Positions 6,794 to 13,374 of a stretch of DNA of 19,429 nucleotides are shown piece by piece. Both the position numbers and the translations under genes were made by a program. Numbering within the stretch: the stretch's first letter is position 1; each line of letters begins with the position of its first letter. Under the pieces are notes generated by a model. It was not told where the DNA came from. It was given only the letters and a program-made list of their open reading frames with translations, and made no database searches. This DNA comes from Methanobacteriota archaeon (GTDB lineage Archaea > Halobacteriota > Methanosarcinia > Methanosarcinales > Methanosarcinaceae). The DNA lies in the NCBI GenBank assembly GCA_030837265.1, contig JAUPKV010000164.1, positions 1-19,429 on the forward strand, read 5' to 3'.

Positions 6794-7735
6794 TTATTCA
6801 TCTTTTGGCTTTTCAAAAAGGTTAGGGTATTTCTCTTTTAATGGTTTGAGAAGCTCTTCATCCAATTCTGCATTATAAAGTGTTTTTACATTAGAAAGCT
6901 GGTCAATTGATAAGTGCTGAGCACCTTTAAGTTTTGCCTCTTTAAGTTTAGCTCCTTTCAGGTTAGCCTTTCTAAAGTTAGTATCCTTAAGGTTGGTCTT
7001 TACAAGGTTAGCTTCTTGCAGGTTAGCTTTTTGAAGGTTAGCCCCATTAAGATTAGCTTTTATAAGGTTAGCACTTTTAAGATTAGCACCTTTAAGGTTA
7101 GCACCTTTAAGGTTAGCACTTATAAGTTTAGCCCCTTCAAGGTTTGCTCCTTCTAATTTAGCTTCTTTAAGTTTAGCCCCTTCAAGGTTAGCTCCTCCTA
7201 ATTTAGCCTCTCTAAGGTCAGACTCCTTAAGTTGAGCTTCCTGTATGTTAGCGTCTCGTAGGTTAGCCCTTTGAAGGTTAGCCCCATTAAGATTAGCTTT
7301 TATAAGGTTAGCTTCTTGAAGATTAGCCTCTTGAAGATTAGCCATTTGATAATTCGTCTCCTGGAGGTTAGCTCCCTGGAGGTTAGCACCCTGGAGGTTA
7401 GCCTTTTCAAGGTCAGCTCCTTGGAGGTCAGCTTCTTGAAGGTTAGCCCCTTGAAGATTAGCTTTTTCAAGGTCAGCTCCTTGAAGGTTAGCCCCTATAA
7501 GGTTAGCGCCTTGAAGGTTGGCCTTTTCAAGTTTTGCATCTATAAGATCAGTTCCTTGGAGATTAGCCTCTTGTAGATTGGTCTCTTGTATGTCAGCTCC
7601 ATAAAGTGAGGCCACTTGAAGTTTCGCCATTTCAAGGTCAGCTCCTTGTAGGTTAGCCTCTTGAAAGTTAGCCTCTTGAAAGTTAGCCCCTTTAAAATTC
7701 GCTCTTCGAAAGTCTTTTCTCTTAGAGTTACTCAT
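6794..7735 (-). CDS. Pentapeptide-repeat protein (52 uninterrupted repeats)
   Basis: This is a 313-residue soluble protein. After an 11-residue basic start, residues 12-271 are 52 consecutive A(N/D/K)LXX-type pentapeptides without a break, mostly ANLQG, ANLQE, ADLEK and ANLKG, with Phe replacing Leu in the first three. Four repeats make one coil of a right-handed quadrilateral beta-helix, so about 13 coils are expected. A non-repeat tail (HLSIDQLSNVKTLYNAELDEE...) of the kind that often caps such proteins follows. Some family members mimic DNA and inhibit gyrase (MfpA, Qnr), but most have no known role; nothing here identifies a target. There is no signal peptide or membrane segment. The ribosome site is poor (AGGTCAG about 11 nt upstream). 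It is monocistronic, convergent with the PPDK-like operon, and has a palindrome about 100 bp upstream. Confidence 0.93.
   Translation of the reverse strand: MSNSKRKDFRRANFKGANFQEANFQEANLQGADLEMAKLQVASLYGADIQETNLQEANLQGTDLIDAKLEKANLQGANLIGANLQGADLEKANLQGANLQEADLQGADLEKANLQGANLQGANLQETNYQMANLQEANLQEANLIKANLNGANLQRANLRDANIQEAQLKESDLREAKLGGANLEGAKLKEAKLEGANLEGAKLISANLKGANLKGANLKSANLIKANLNGANLQKANLQEANLVKTNLKDTNFRKANLKGAKLKEAKLKGAQHLSIDQLSNVKTLYNAELDEELLKPLKEKYPNLFEKPKDE
7021..7312. repeat. Long direct repeat inside the pentapeptide gene
   Basis: 7021-7072 and 7261-7312 match at 50 of 52 bases, including 42 consecutive identical bases (7031-7072 and 7271-7312). The offset is exactly 240 bp, or 80 residues, 16 pentapeptides and four beta-helix coils. 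Both copies encode the stretch LIKANLNGANLQ. The identity at silent positions points to a recent segmental duplication or gene conversion. Confidence 0.85.
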
Positions 7736-7835
7736 TGTAATTTATCTGACCTGGACGTAAATAAACATTCGTACTTGTAATTGATCTACTTTGAACTTAT
7801 TAATTTAACTTAAAATATTAATAAATAAAATTTAA

Positions 7836-7853
7836 CAACTTTTATAAAAGTTG
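7836..7853. promoter_or_regulatory. Perfect 18-bp palindrome, candidate operator/TATA of the pentapeptide gene
   Basis: CAACTTTTATAAAAGTTG is its own reverse complement over all 18 bases. It lies about 100 bp upstream of the pentapeptide start and about 200 bp upstream of the Mth938-like start. The centre, TTTTATAAAA, is itself a good archaeal TATA box, so a dimeric regulator bound here would compete directly with TBP. Operator function is inferred. Confidence 0.5.
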
Positions 7854-7950
7854 CACAGTTTAACTGAAAAATTAATATCTTTATTAAATCTAATTTTAAA
7901 CCATAGTGCCTATTGTACTTGTATTCTAATCAAGTGCTAAGCCCTATTAA

Positions 7951-7960
7951 TCTATAAAAA
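7951..7960 (+). promoter_or_regulatory. Candidate TATA box of the Mth938-like gene
   Basis: TCTATAAAAA lies about 97 bases upstream of the start codon, implying a leader of roughly 70 nt. It is the best TATA-like match on the plus strand in this gap. Confidence 0.4.
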
Positions 7961-8056
7961 CGTGTTAATTCTGCGATATTAAGAGTTATTAAGAAAAGAA
8001 ATTAACAGATAACGGGAGAAAGGCAACAAAGAGGGTAAATACTTGGAGAGAAAACC

Positions 8057-8419
8057 ATGAAGCCGAAGATAAACTCAACCAGTTTCGGTTCGATTACGGT
8101 CAAAGAGAAAACTTTTGAGAATGATATCCTTATCCGCATGAGTGGGCAGATAGAAAAGCGCAGGAAAAAGCTTTCGAAAAAAGTCTATGGGACATCCCAT
8201 AAAATCTCGCTTGCAGAGGCGAAATACATCTATGAAAAGGGAGCAGAGAAGATAATTATAGGAACTGGCCAGACAGGTTATGTTGAGCTCTCAAAAAAAG
8301 CGAGGAAGTTTTTTGAGGAGAAGGACCTCAAGGCAAAACTCATTCGCACTCCGAAAGCGATCAAACTATGGAACAAAAGCAAAGGAAAACTCATAGCAAT
8401 GTTCCATGTGACCTGCTGA
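8057..8419 (+). CDS. Mth938-like (DUF498-type) domain protein
   Basis: This 120-residue soluble protein matches the single-domain Mth938 family (relatives include human AAMDC) along its full length. Visible hallmarks are the N-terminal FGSITV...ENDILIR strand pair, GTSHKIS (45-51), the glycine-rich IIIGTGQTGYVELS turn (66-79), PKAIKLWN (98-105) and a terminal HVTC. The family has a known three-dimensional fold (Mth938, a 3-layer alpha/beta structure), but its biochemical role is not settled. The start is supported by GGAG about 9 nt upstream of ATG 8057. It is transcribed alone, convergent with the secretion-like operon, and looks like a conserved chromosomal gene flanking the accessory cluster. 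Confidence 0.93.
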   Translation: MKPKINSTSFGSITVKEKTFENDILIRMSGQIEKRRKKLSKKVYGTSHKISLAEAKYIYEKGAEKIIIGTGQTGYVELSKKARKFFEEKDLKAKLIRTPKAIKLWNKSKGKLIAMFHVTC

Positions 8420-8584
8420 AATTAGAGAGTACCCGTCCTTTTAAAAGGCTGGAGAAGTGTCTTTAGTTAAGAAATTTTTCTCGTCTGATTGTATCGATTT
8501 CAAAGTAAAAATAAGTTCCAAGTTTTGCGCACGGAAATTAGCATTTATACGGATTTTAAGTATGCGAGATGGTTGCAATTTTCA

Positions 8585-9112
8585 TTATTCAGTAATCAAA
8601 GTTATTATTTTTTTTACAAAATTCTTCATTTCATTTCGTTCTAAAATTGAAACTTCAAAATCTTGAGGTCTTGCAGTGTTAGTAAAAACTTCAAACTGAG
8701 TAGTAAAGCTGTTAAGTAACAATATTGATGCAGGTACACCATAAATGACCAGCGAATCAAAAGAATGAATCAGCACTGCACAAAGTAAGAGGAAAATTCC
8801 GAAAATAAATCTCTTATGATGAACTTTAGTTTTACAACCTACGGACGATATTGATTTCACCGGGTGGACTATTTCATATTTCCCTGCAGGAATAACCCAT
8901 AAAACGGTGCTCGGTATTTGGCCTGTTAATTTCTTATTCGTTAAACAAAATCTTGATTTACGCCAGAAGAAGACAATATTCTTGGTGAACACAACGTCTT
9001 CTATTTTTTTCTCATTTTTTCCAGACATAGTGTCCACATAATTCCCTTTATTATTGGGTTTAACAAAAAGGTCTTTAATTAAGTCAACTAATTTCGAGAA
9101 AAAAGAATTCAT
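8585..9112 (-). CDS. PH-like (bPH-type) membrane protein, last gene of the T4SS-like operon
   Basis: This is a 175-residue protein. A soluble N-terminal part (1-40) is followed by a segment resembling bacterial/archaeal PH-like domains (FFWRKSRFCLTNKKL, 48-62, then VHPVKSISSVGCKT, 82-95). A hydrophobic hairpin at about 102-116 and 120-134 is inserted before the last strands (TQFEVFTN), and a helix closes the domain near the C-terminus. An interrupting membrane hairpin is common in bPH-type proteins. The ATG overlaps the stop codon of the VirB4-like gene in ATGA, so translation is likely coupled. The role is unknown; as the last operon member it could be an assembly or membrane-organising accessory of the machine. 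The PH assignment is by eye and moderate. Confidence 0.75.
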   Translation of the reverse strand: MNSFFSKLVDLIKDLFVKPNNKGNYVDTMSGKNEKKIEDVVFTKNIVFFWRKSRFCLTNKKLTGQIPSTVLWVIPAGKYEIVHPVKSISSVGCKTKVHHKRFIFGIFLLLCAVLIHSFDSLVIYGVPASILLLNSFTTQFEVFTNTARPQDFEVSILERNEMKNFVKKIITLITE

Positions 9113-11619
9113 AACGCCTCAATTTCCTTAGAAGTACATAATAACGTTTCATTTGTCTGGAGTCGTGGATTTGTTTCAAGCGTTTCTATGAATTCACGCA
9201 CTTCCGGTCCTCTTATCAGGATATATCGGCTTCCTACACCCTTTTCAATAAATTTTGCATCTACCGAACTGCAAACAAACCTGACAATATCATATTTTTC
9301 GAGAGCAGATTCCTTCTTTTTAACTAGCTGGTCGATAGAGTTAGATATGCCGATTTCATACTCAAAAACTATAGTTTTGCCGTTAATTTTCGCCTCTACA
9401 TCCACCCCCTTATCCTGGTTTATACGAATATCCTCATAACCGTACTGACAGAGAAGCCCGGCCAACTGTACCACACTGCTGTAATGGTCGAGGGTTTGTT
9501 TGCCTGAACGAGAAATACTTAACAGGCCTTTCTCATCAATCATTCCAGCCGGCAGATACGCCGTCATATAACCGGATTCTGCAATCCTCTGTACTTTATG
9601 TTTCACATAGCCTTCATTAACAAGATAAGAAAGGTCGCCGACAGTCCAGTCTGAAAAGATTATCTTCTGTTCATCAACAAGCCATTGAAGATCCGGAAAA
9701 ACCAGATAATCGCTACCTTTTGGCAGTTTTTTATTTTTATATTTTCCTTTGATTACAGCCATCTCCAGGGCAGTCGGTTCAAATCTTATAGGTATTCTCT
9801 GGCTTTTTACAATCAGAAGACCTTCGCCTACTTCGGAGTTGACCAAAATATCAGCTTCTTCTTCCGTGAGGCTGAAATAATCTTTTACGTCGTCTATTGA
9901 ATTTTCAAGATTAGCCCCCAACACGATATTGATAAACATGTTAGTTTTGTACTCTTCCTTAACCTTATTTTTGGCGAAATCACTGGGTTGATGGGTTGAG
10001 AGCCATAGGAATACCCTGTGTGAACGCCCTTGTGTAAGCGTTTTCAACATGAACAGGGAAAGTTCGGGATTTCGCAGGTAAACTGCAGCCTCATCTACTG
10101 CTATAATCGTTTCTTTTTCATTGTCCGTGGAAAACCTGCTTCCTATCATTCCTGTAACTAAGACATTCATGGCATCTTGAATGAGCTCAGGAACATCGGA
10201 CAGGTCAACTATTATAAAATCCTTGCTCAAATCCAGGTTTGTTGTTGGTTTATTAATATAGTTAAGTGAGCCTTTTTCACTGACATGATATGTTTTGTTA
10301 AAGAGGATTTCTGCGATTTTTTGTTTTATACTCAGGTCCCTGTTTTTCAGATCTTTTTCCCAGATACTCCTTAAATCCTTCAAAACAGGAAACGGATTGT
10401 TCCAGGTCTCCGGACGGTCCCTGTGAATGCCTGCCTGTTCATATACCATATTAAGGGTTTCATCAAGGTAAGGCTCCATATCATTTGAAAATTCGGAACC
10501 GAACCAAACAGAACAAAATTTGATGAAAAGATCTTTATGCCTGTCATATGCTTTTGCATAAGCGTAGGGACTTTTACCCATGCTCTGGCTGTCGAAAAGG
10601 ATCTGCAGCGGATTTATATTGCTCCCGTTTGGCCCTATATCTACAATACAGGCATCTTCCCCATAATAATCTGCTACAGCCCTATAATCTGTGCTTGTAT
10701 CGGCCTTTGGGGTAGTGTAGACTATTCTCGAATTCAACATATCGTGCATTCTCATAAGGAGAACAAGGAATGAGAAAGTTTTTCCTGCTCCTGTAGAACC
10801 TAAAAATGTAAGATGTTTTGCAGGGAGAACATCAAGATCAATAAGTATCTCGTTGTTAGTTTTCAGGTCTTTGCCAAAATAAAGCCCTTTTTCATCAGTT
10901 CTGCTGTTCAGGTTTGTTGAGGTGCAAAGAACCGCTGCAGTATCACTCCGAACCTCGACCCAGGCTTTAGAATCGGATACCGGAAATGGAAGAGAAGATA
11001 AAAACATTTCCAGCATACGTCCGGCCGGGATGTGGACCTCTATAAGTTCGGATTTCAAAATTGAAATTATGTAGCTCTCGGCTGTGAAAACTTCCTTTTC
11101 TCCTCCCATGATTGTAATTATGAAAGAAGAATGAAAAGACCTCTGGGAGTTGAAATAAACCTGGCGGTAGTTTGCAACTACATCCTCACCTTTGCACATT
11201 AGTGCAAGATCCATTGAGCCTCCCGGGTTTACCTGTCTTGCATGTTCCTGATTAACATTTACAGCAAACGATGTCCTTTGAAGGTTTTCTCGGGCTTCGT
11301 CATTAGGGATCTGAATAAGGCCGTGAGAGATCATTACTTTGCAGCCATCGAAACTAAGCTCCTGAATTCGTTCTATTGCTTTACTGGTCATATCCCTGGG
11401 ATATCCTTCTCCGTTCTTTTTAGGAAGCCCCACAACAAGGCAACGCACATAGGTTCTCTGGTCAATAATCAAATTCGTGTCAAATACTTCTATACGGGAA
11501 GGCGAAATTAATTTACAGTAGGAATCCCACCAGATTTTATTTTCAACTTCTTCCTTTGATTTTCGGAATCTAAGTATTAACTCTCTTTTTTTAGCCTGCA
11601 ATTTTCCCCATAAAGACAA
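9109..11619 (-). CDS. virB4: VirB4/TraC-type conjugation ATPase with C-terminal nuclease-like domain
   Basis: This 836-residue protein is the presumed motor of the operon. Residues 40-245 are a VirB4-type pre-ATPase region. The HerA/FtsK-superfamily ATPase core has Walker A GSTGAGKT (274-281), Walker B IIAVDE (505-510) and the sensor STHQPSD (541-547). About 640-715 looks like a winged-helix segment. Residues 718-815 resemble a PD-(D/E)XK-type fold (D740 in KGVDVEAK, then VFEYEIG with E753/E755, then a Lys-rich helix), of the type that often carries an acidic residue where the motif Lys would be. The family size is usual for VirB4 (about 800), but the C-terminal domain is extra. The start is TTG 11619 (no in-frame ATG nearby), backed by GGTGAT at 11630-11625 with 5-nt spacing, one base after the upstream stop. 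It likely hexamerises at the cytoplasmic membrane face and powers pilus assembly or DNA/protein transfer. No VirD4 coupling ATPase accompanies it here. Confidence 0.93.
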   Translation of the reverse strand: MSLWGKLQAKKRELILRFRKSKEEVENKIWWDSYCKLISPSRIEVFDTNLIIDQRTYVRCLVVGLPKKNGEGYPRDMTSKAIERIQELSFDGCKVMISHGLIQIPNDEARENLQRTSFAVNVNQEHARQVNPGGSMDLALMCKGEDVVANYRQVYFNSQRSFHSSFIITIMGGEKEVFTAESYIISILKSELIEVHIPAGRMLEMFLSSLPFPVSDSKAWVEVRSDTAAVLCTSTNLNSRTDEKGLYFGKDLKTNNEILIDLDVLPAKHLTFLGSTGAGKTFSFLVLLMRMHDMLNSRIVYTTPKADTSTDYRAVADYYGEDACIVDIGPNGSNINPLQILFDSQSMGKSPYAYAKAYDRHKDLFIKFCSVWFGSEFSNDMEPYLDETLNMVYEQAGIHRDRPETWNNPFPVLKDLRSIWEKDLKNRDLSIKQKIAEILFNKTYHVSEKGSLNYINKPTTNLDLSKDFIIVDLSDVPELIQDAMNVLVTGMIGSRFSTDNEKETIIAVDEAAVYLRNPELSLFMLKTLTQGRSHRVFLWLSTHQPSDFAKNKVKEEYKTNMFINIVLGANLENSIDDVKDYFSLTEEEADILVNSEVGEGLLIVKSQRIPIRFEPTALEMAVIKGKYKNKKLPKGSDYLVFPDLQWLVDEQKIIFSDWTVGDLSYLVNEGYVKHKVQRIAESGYMTAYLPAGMIDEKGLLSISRSGKQTLDHYSSVVQLAGLLCQYGYEDIRINQDKGVDVEAKINGKTIVFEYEIGISNSIDQLVKKKESALEKYDIVRFVCSSVDAKFIEKGVGSRYILIRGPEVREFIETLETNPRLQTNETLLCTSKEIEAL

Positions 11620-11620
11620 A

Positions 11621-12469
11621 CTATATCACCATCTCCGAAAACATCGTTCTATAAGCTGTTGCAATCTCATTTGGGTCTTCATAAACTCGAGGCTGTAATC
11701 TTGCCGCTCTCATATTCTTCAGGAGCCCCGGTACAACTGCTCCATACTGGATTCTTGCAGCTTCTAGATTTGGCTGTTCTCCCAGGCTTTGAAACGCATA
11801 ATATTTCCATGAAATAATTGGAGTCCCGTCTTCAGCAATTTTTGTATAAATACCTGCTAAATGCTGATCAGTTGCCTTCTTTCCATTAGTATTATTGGAA
11901 ACTTCCAGGAGATATTGTTGAATCGGTTTTCGAGGCTGCAGCCTACTGCAGGCAATCGTTTTAAAGTGGGTATTTGCAGGTATGCCATTTACAACTTTTT
12001 CGATCTTCCTTTCATGGGCTGCACGTTCTTCATCCGAGATTCTTATCGGGTTTGTCTCCATTAAAATTCCCCACTTTTTACCTTTGAATTCGATAATACC
12101 ACCTGCGTAAATCTTTACAATAGGCACTATTTTCTCCAGGAACTGAGCCGGGACTTCAAATTTATTGATTACGTTTTTTCCTCTAATAGTAGTCCATTTA
12201 AAACCGTACATAATGAGCTGTTTTTCAACCTTTTCAGAGGTAGAGAAGTACTTTAACCATATGATAAGCCAGATTACGAGAATTAAAACCAGTACAGCCT
12301 GGGAAAGACTGCTTTGTACACTTCCGATCTGGAGAATAATAAATAGCGCAAACCCTATAAAAACCATCAAAATCCACGTAAAGGAGCTTGTGAAATCTAA
12401 ATACGCGTCTTCCTGTATTTTTGTTATGGTTTTTGGAAGTTTCGGGGGGTCATAAGGGGTCCCGCTCAT
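11621..12469 (-). CDS. VirB3/PrgI-like membrane protein fused to a VirB4-N-like domain
   Basis: This is a 282-residue protein. A proline-rich cytoplasmic N-terminus precedes two closely spaced membrane segments (about 31-49 and 56-74), the topology of VirB3/PrgI proteins. Residues 115-240 (YAGGIIEFKGKKWGILME...SDEERAAHERKIEKVVNGIP...IACSR) resemble the N-terminal domain of VirB4 ATPases (CagE/TrbE/VirB N-domain). The gene lies directly before the ATPase gene, so a VirB3-VirB4 unit appears split differently from bacterial VirB3-VirB4 fusions. The start is ATG 12469 with AGGTGG upstream, overlapping the previous stop (ATGA). The stop is TAG, the only TAG-terminated gene here; in pyrrolysine-decoding methanogens readthrough would add only nine residues before a TAA. 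The product probably anchors the ATPase to the membrane. Confidence 0.8.
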   Translation of the reverse strand: MSGTPYDPPKLPKTITKIQEDAYLDFTSSFTWILMVFIGFALFIILQIGSVQSSLSQAVLVLILVIWLIIWLKYFSTSEKVEKQLIMYGFKWTTIRGKNVINKFEVPAQFLEKIVPIVKIYAGGIIEFKGKKWGILMETNPIRISDEERAAHERKIEKVVNGIPANTHFKTIACSRLQPRKPIQQYLLEVSNNTNGKKATDQHLAGIYTKIAEDGTPIISWKYYAFQSLGEQPNLEAARIQYGAVVPGLLKNMRAARLQPRVYEDPNEIATAYRTMFSEMVI

Positions 12470-13374
12470 GAAATTCCACCTGCCTTTATCAGTATTTTTC
12501 CACCTTTTTTAATTATTTTAAAGTCTCCGAAAAGGAAATACCAGCAAGTTAAAATTACAAATATTGTCAAACAAATGTACCCAAGTGGTTGAGCTATCGC
12601 TGGCATATTTTTTAACCCAAGAATTCCTACAGAGGTTGCAAAAACAGCAGCTGGCTGCAATGCCAGAACCCGGACTATCATTTCAGTAGTCTTCTGTGCA
12701 AATTCTCTTGTCGTTTCCGGAACCCAGAGGACGGCAATAACAGTGCAAACAATTGCAGCTGCCACGATAATGTAATATCTGATTATAAAAAAAATCATAA
12801 TACAAAAATCACAGATAGCCATTCCCAGATAAGTTACAACATTGTCAGGACTTGGGGCAATGGAGTCCATTACGCCGAACATCGCATATTGGCTGAGCAC
12901 TTCCGTTACTTTCAAGGCTCCTATAAAAATAAAGTTTGCAAACAAGCCGATGAAGCACATTGTAATACCTCCGACGAACCTGGAGGTTGACAGGTCCTTA
13001 CTCCCAAAAACGCTTTCCGTTACTTTCATCCTGGCAAGATTTCGATTCATAAATTCTCCTAAGATGAAAAGAATTACGAAGAAAATTGCCAGATAACGAT
13101 AATTTTTTGAGAGTTTTTTCACTTCCGGAGTATTATAAGGATCTGGAATCTGAGTGCTGAAATTAAATAAAGCCCCTTGAGGTGTGCTGAATTTTTCATT
13201 TATGTCTGTATTATTATTAAAAGCCCCGTACATACTGTCGGCTGCTATGATAAGTGCTTTTTGAATTCCTTTTGCTACCATGTCAGCGCCTGCATCCGTT
13301 GCACTATAATCACTGGCTGATGCTCTGTTACATAACAGGAAGAGACAAATTAAAACATAAACAATTTTTACCAT
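12466..13374 (-). CDS. VirB6/TrbL-like polytopic membrane protein
   Basis: This is a 302-residue protein. A signal peptide (1-20, cleavage after RASA) is followed by an exported polar segment to about 90. Six membrane spans follow, at roughly 93-109, 133-153, 179-200, 202-219, 233-253 and 262-282, and a basic cytoplasmic tail (KIIKKGGKILIK). A mature N-terminal loop plus five or six helices next to VirB3/VirB4-like genes is typical of VirB6/TrbL, the channel component of type IV secretion; the crenarchaeal CedA protein has the same general design. Primary sequence in this group is poorly conserved, so the call rests on topology and context. The ATG overlaps the end of the beta-helix gene by 7 bases (GAGTGAT upstream as ribosome site), and its own stop overlaps the next start. 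Confidence 0.75.
   Translation of the reverse strand: MVKIVYVLICLFLLCNRASASDYSATDAGADMVAKGIQKALIIAADSMYGAFNNNTDINEKFSTPQGALFNFSTQIPDPYNTPEVKKLSKNYRYLAIFFVILFILGEFMNRNLARMKVTESVFGSKDLSTSRFVGGITMCFIGLFANFIFIGALKVTEVLSQYAMFGVMDSIAPSPDNVVTYLGMAICDFCIMIFFIIRYYIIVAAAIVCTVIAVLWVPETTREFAQKTTEMIVRVLALQPAAVFATSVGILGLKNMPAIAQPLGYICLTIFVILTCWYFLFGDFKIIKKGGKILIKAGGIS

Larger units (their letters stand above)
7736..8056. other. AT-rich divergent promoter region
   Basis: This is 321 bp between the divergent pentapeptide and Mth938-like genes, very AT-rich with no coding potential. It contains the 18-bp palindrome (7836-7853) and a TATA-like box toward the plus-strand gene (7951-7960). Nothing else recognisable was seen. 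Confidence 0.7.

Noticed and set aside
6914..7576. Plus-strand open frames opposite the pentapeptide gene
   Set aside because: They are antisense images of a repeat array, which keeps other frames open by composition.
6794..7735. Reading the pentapeptide DNA repeats as a CRISPR or satellite array
   Set aside because: The 15-bp periodicity is fully explained by the protein repeat.
8437..8448. CCTTTTAAAAGG palindrome after the Mth938-like gene as a terminator
   Set aside because: The arms meet without a loop and no T-run follows; a T8 run lies only further on, at 8608-8615, inside the opposing gene.
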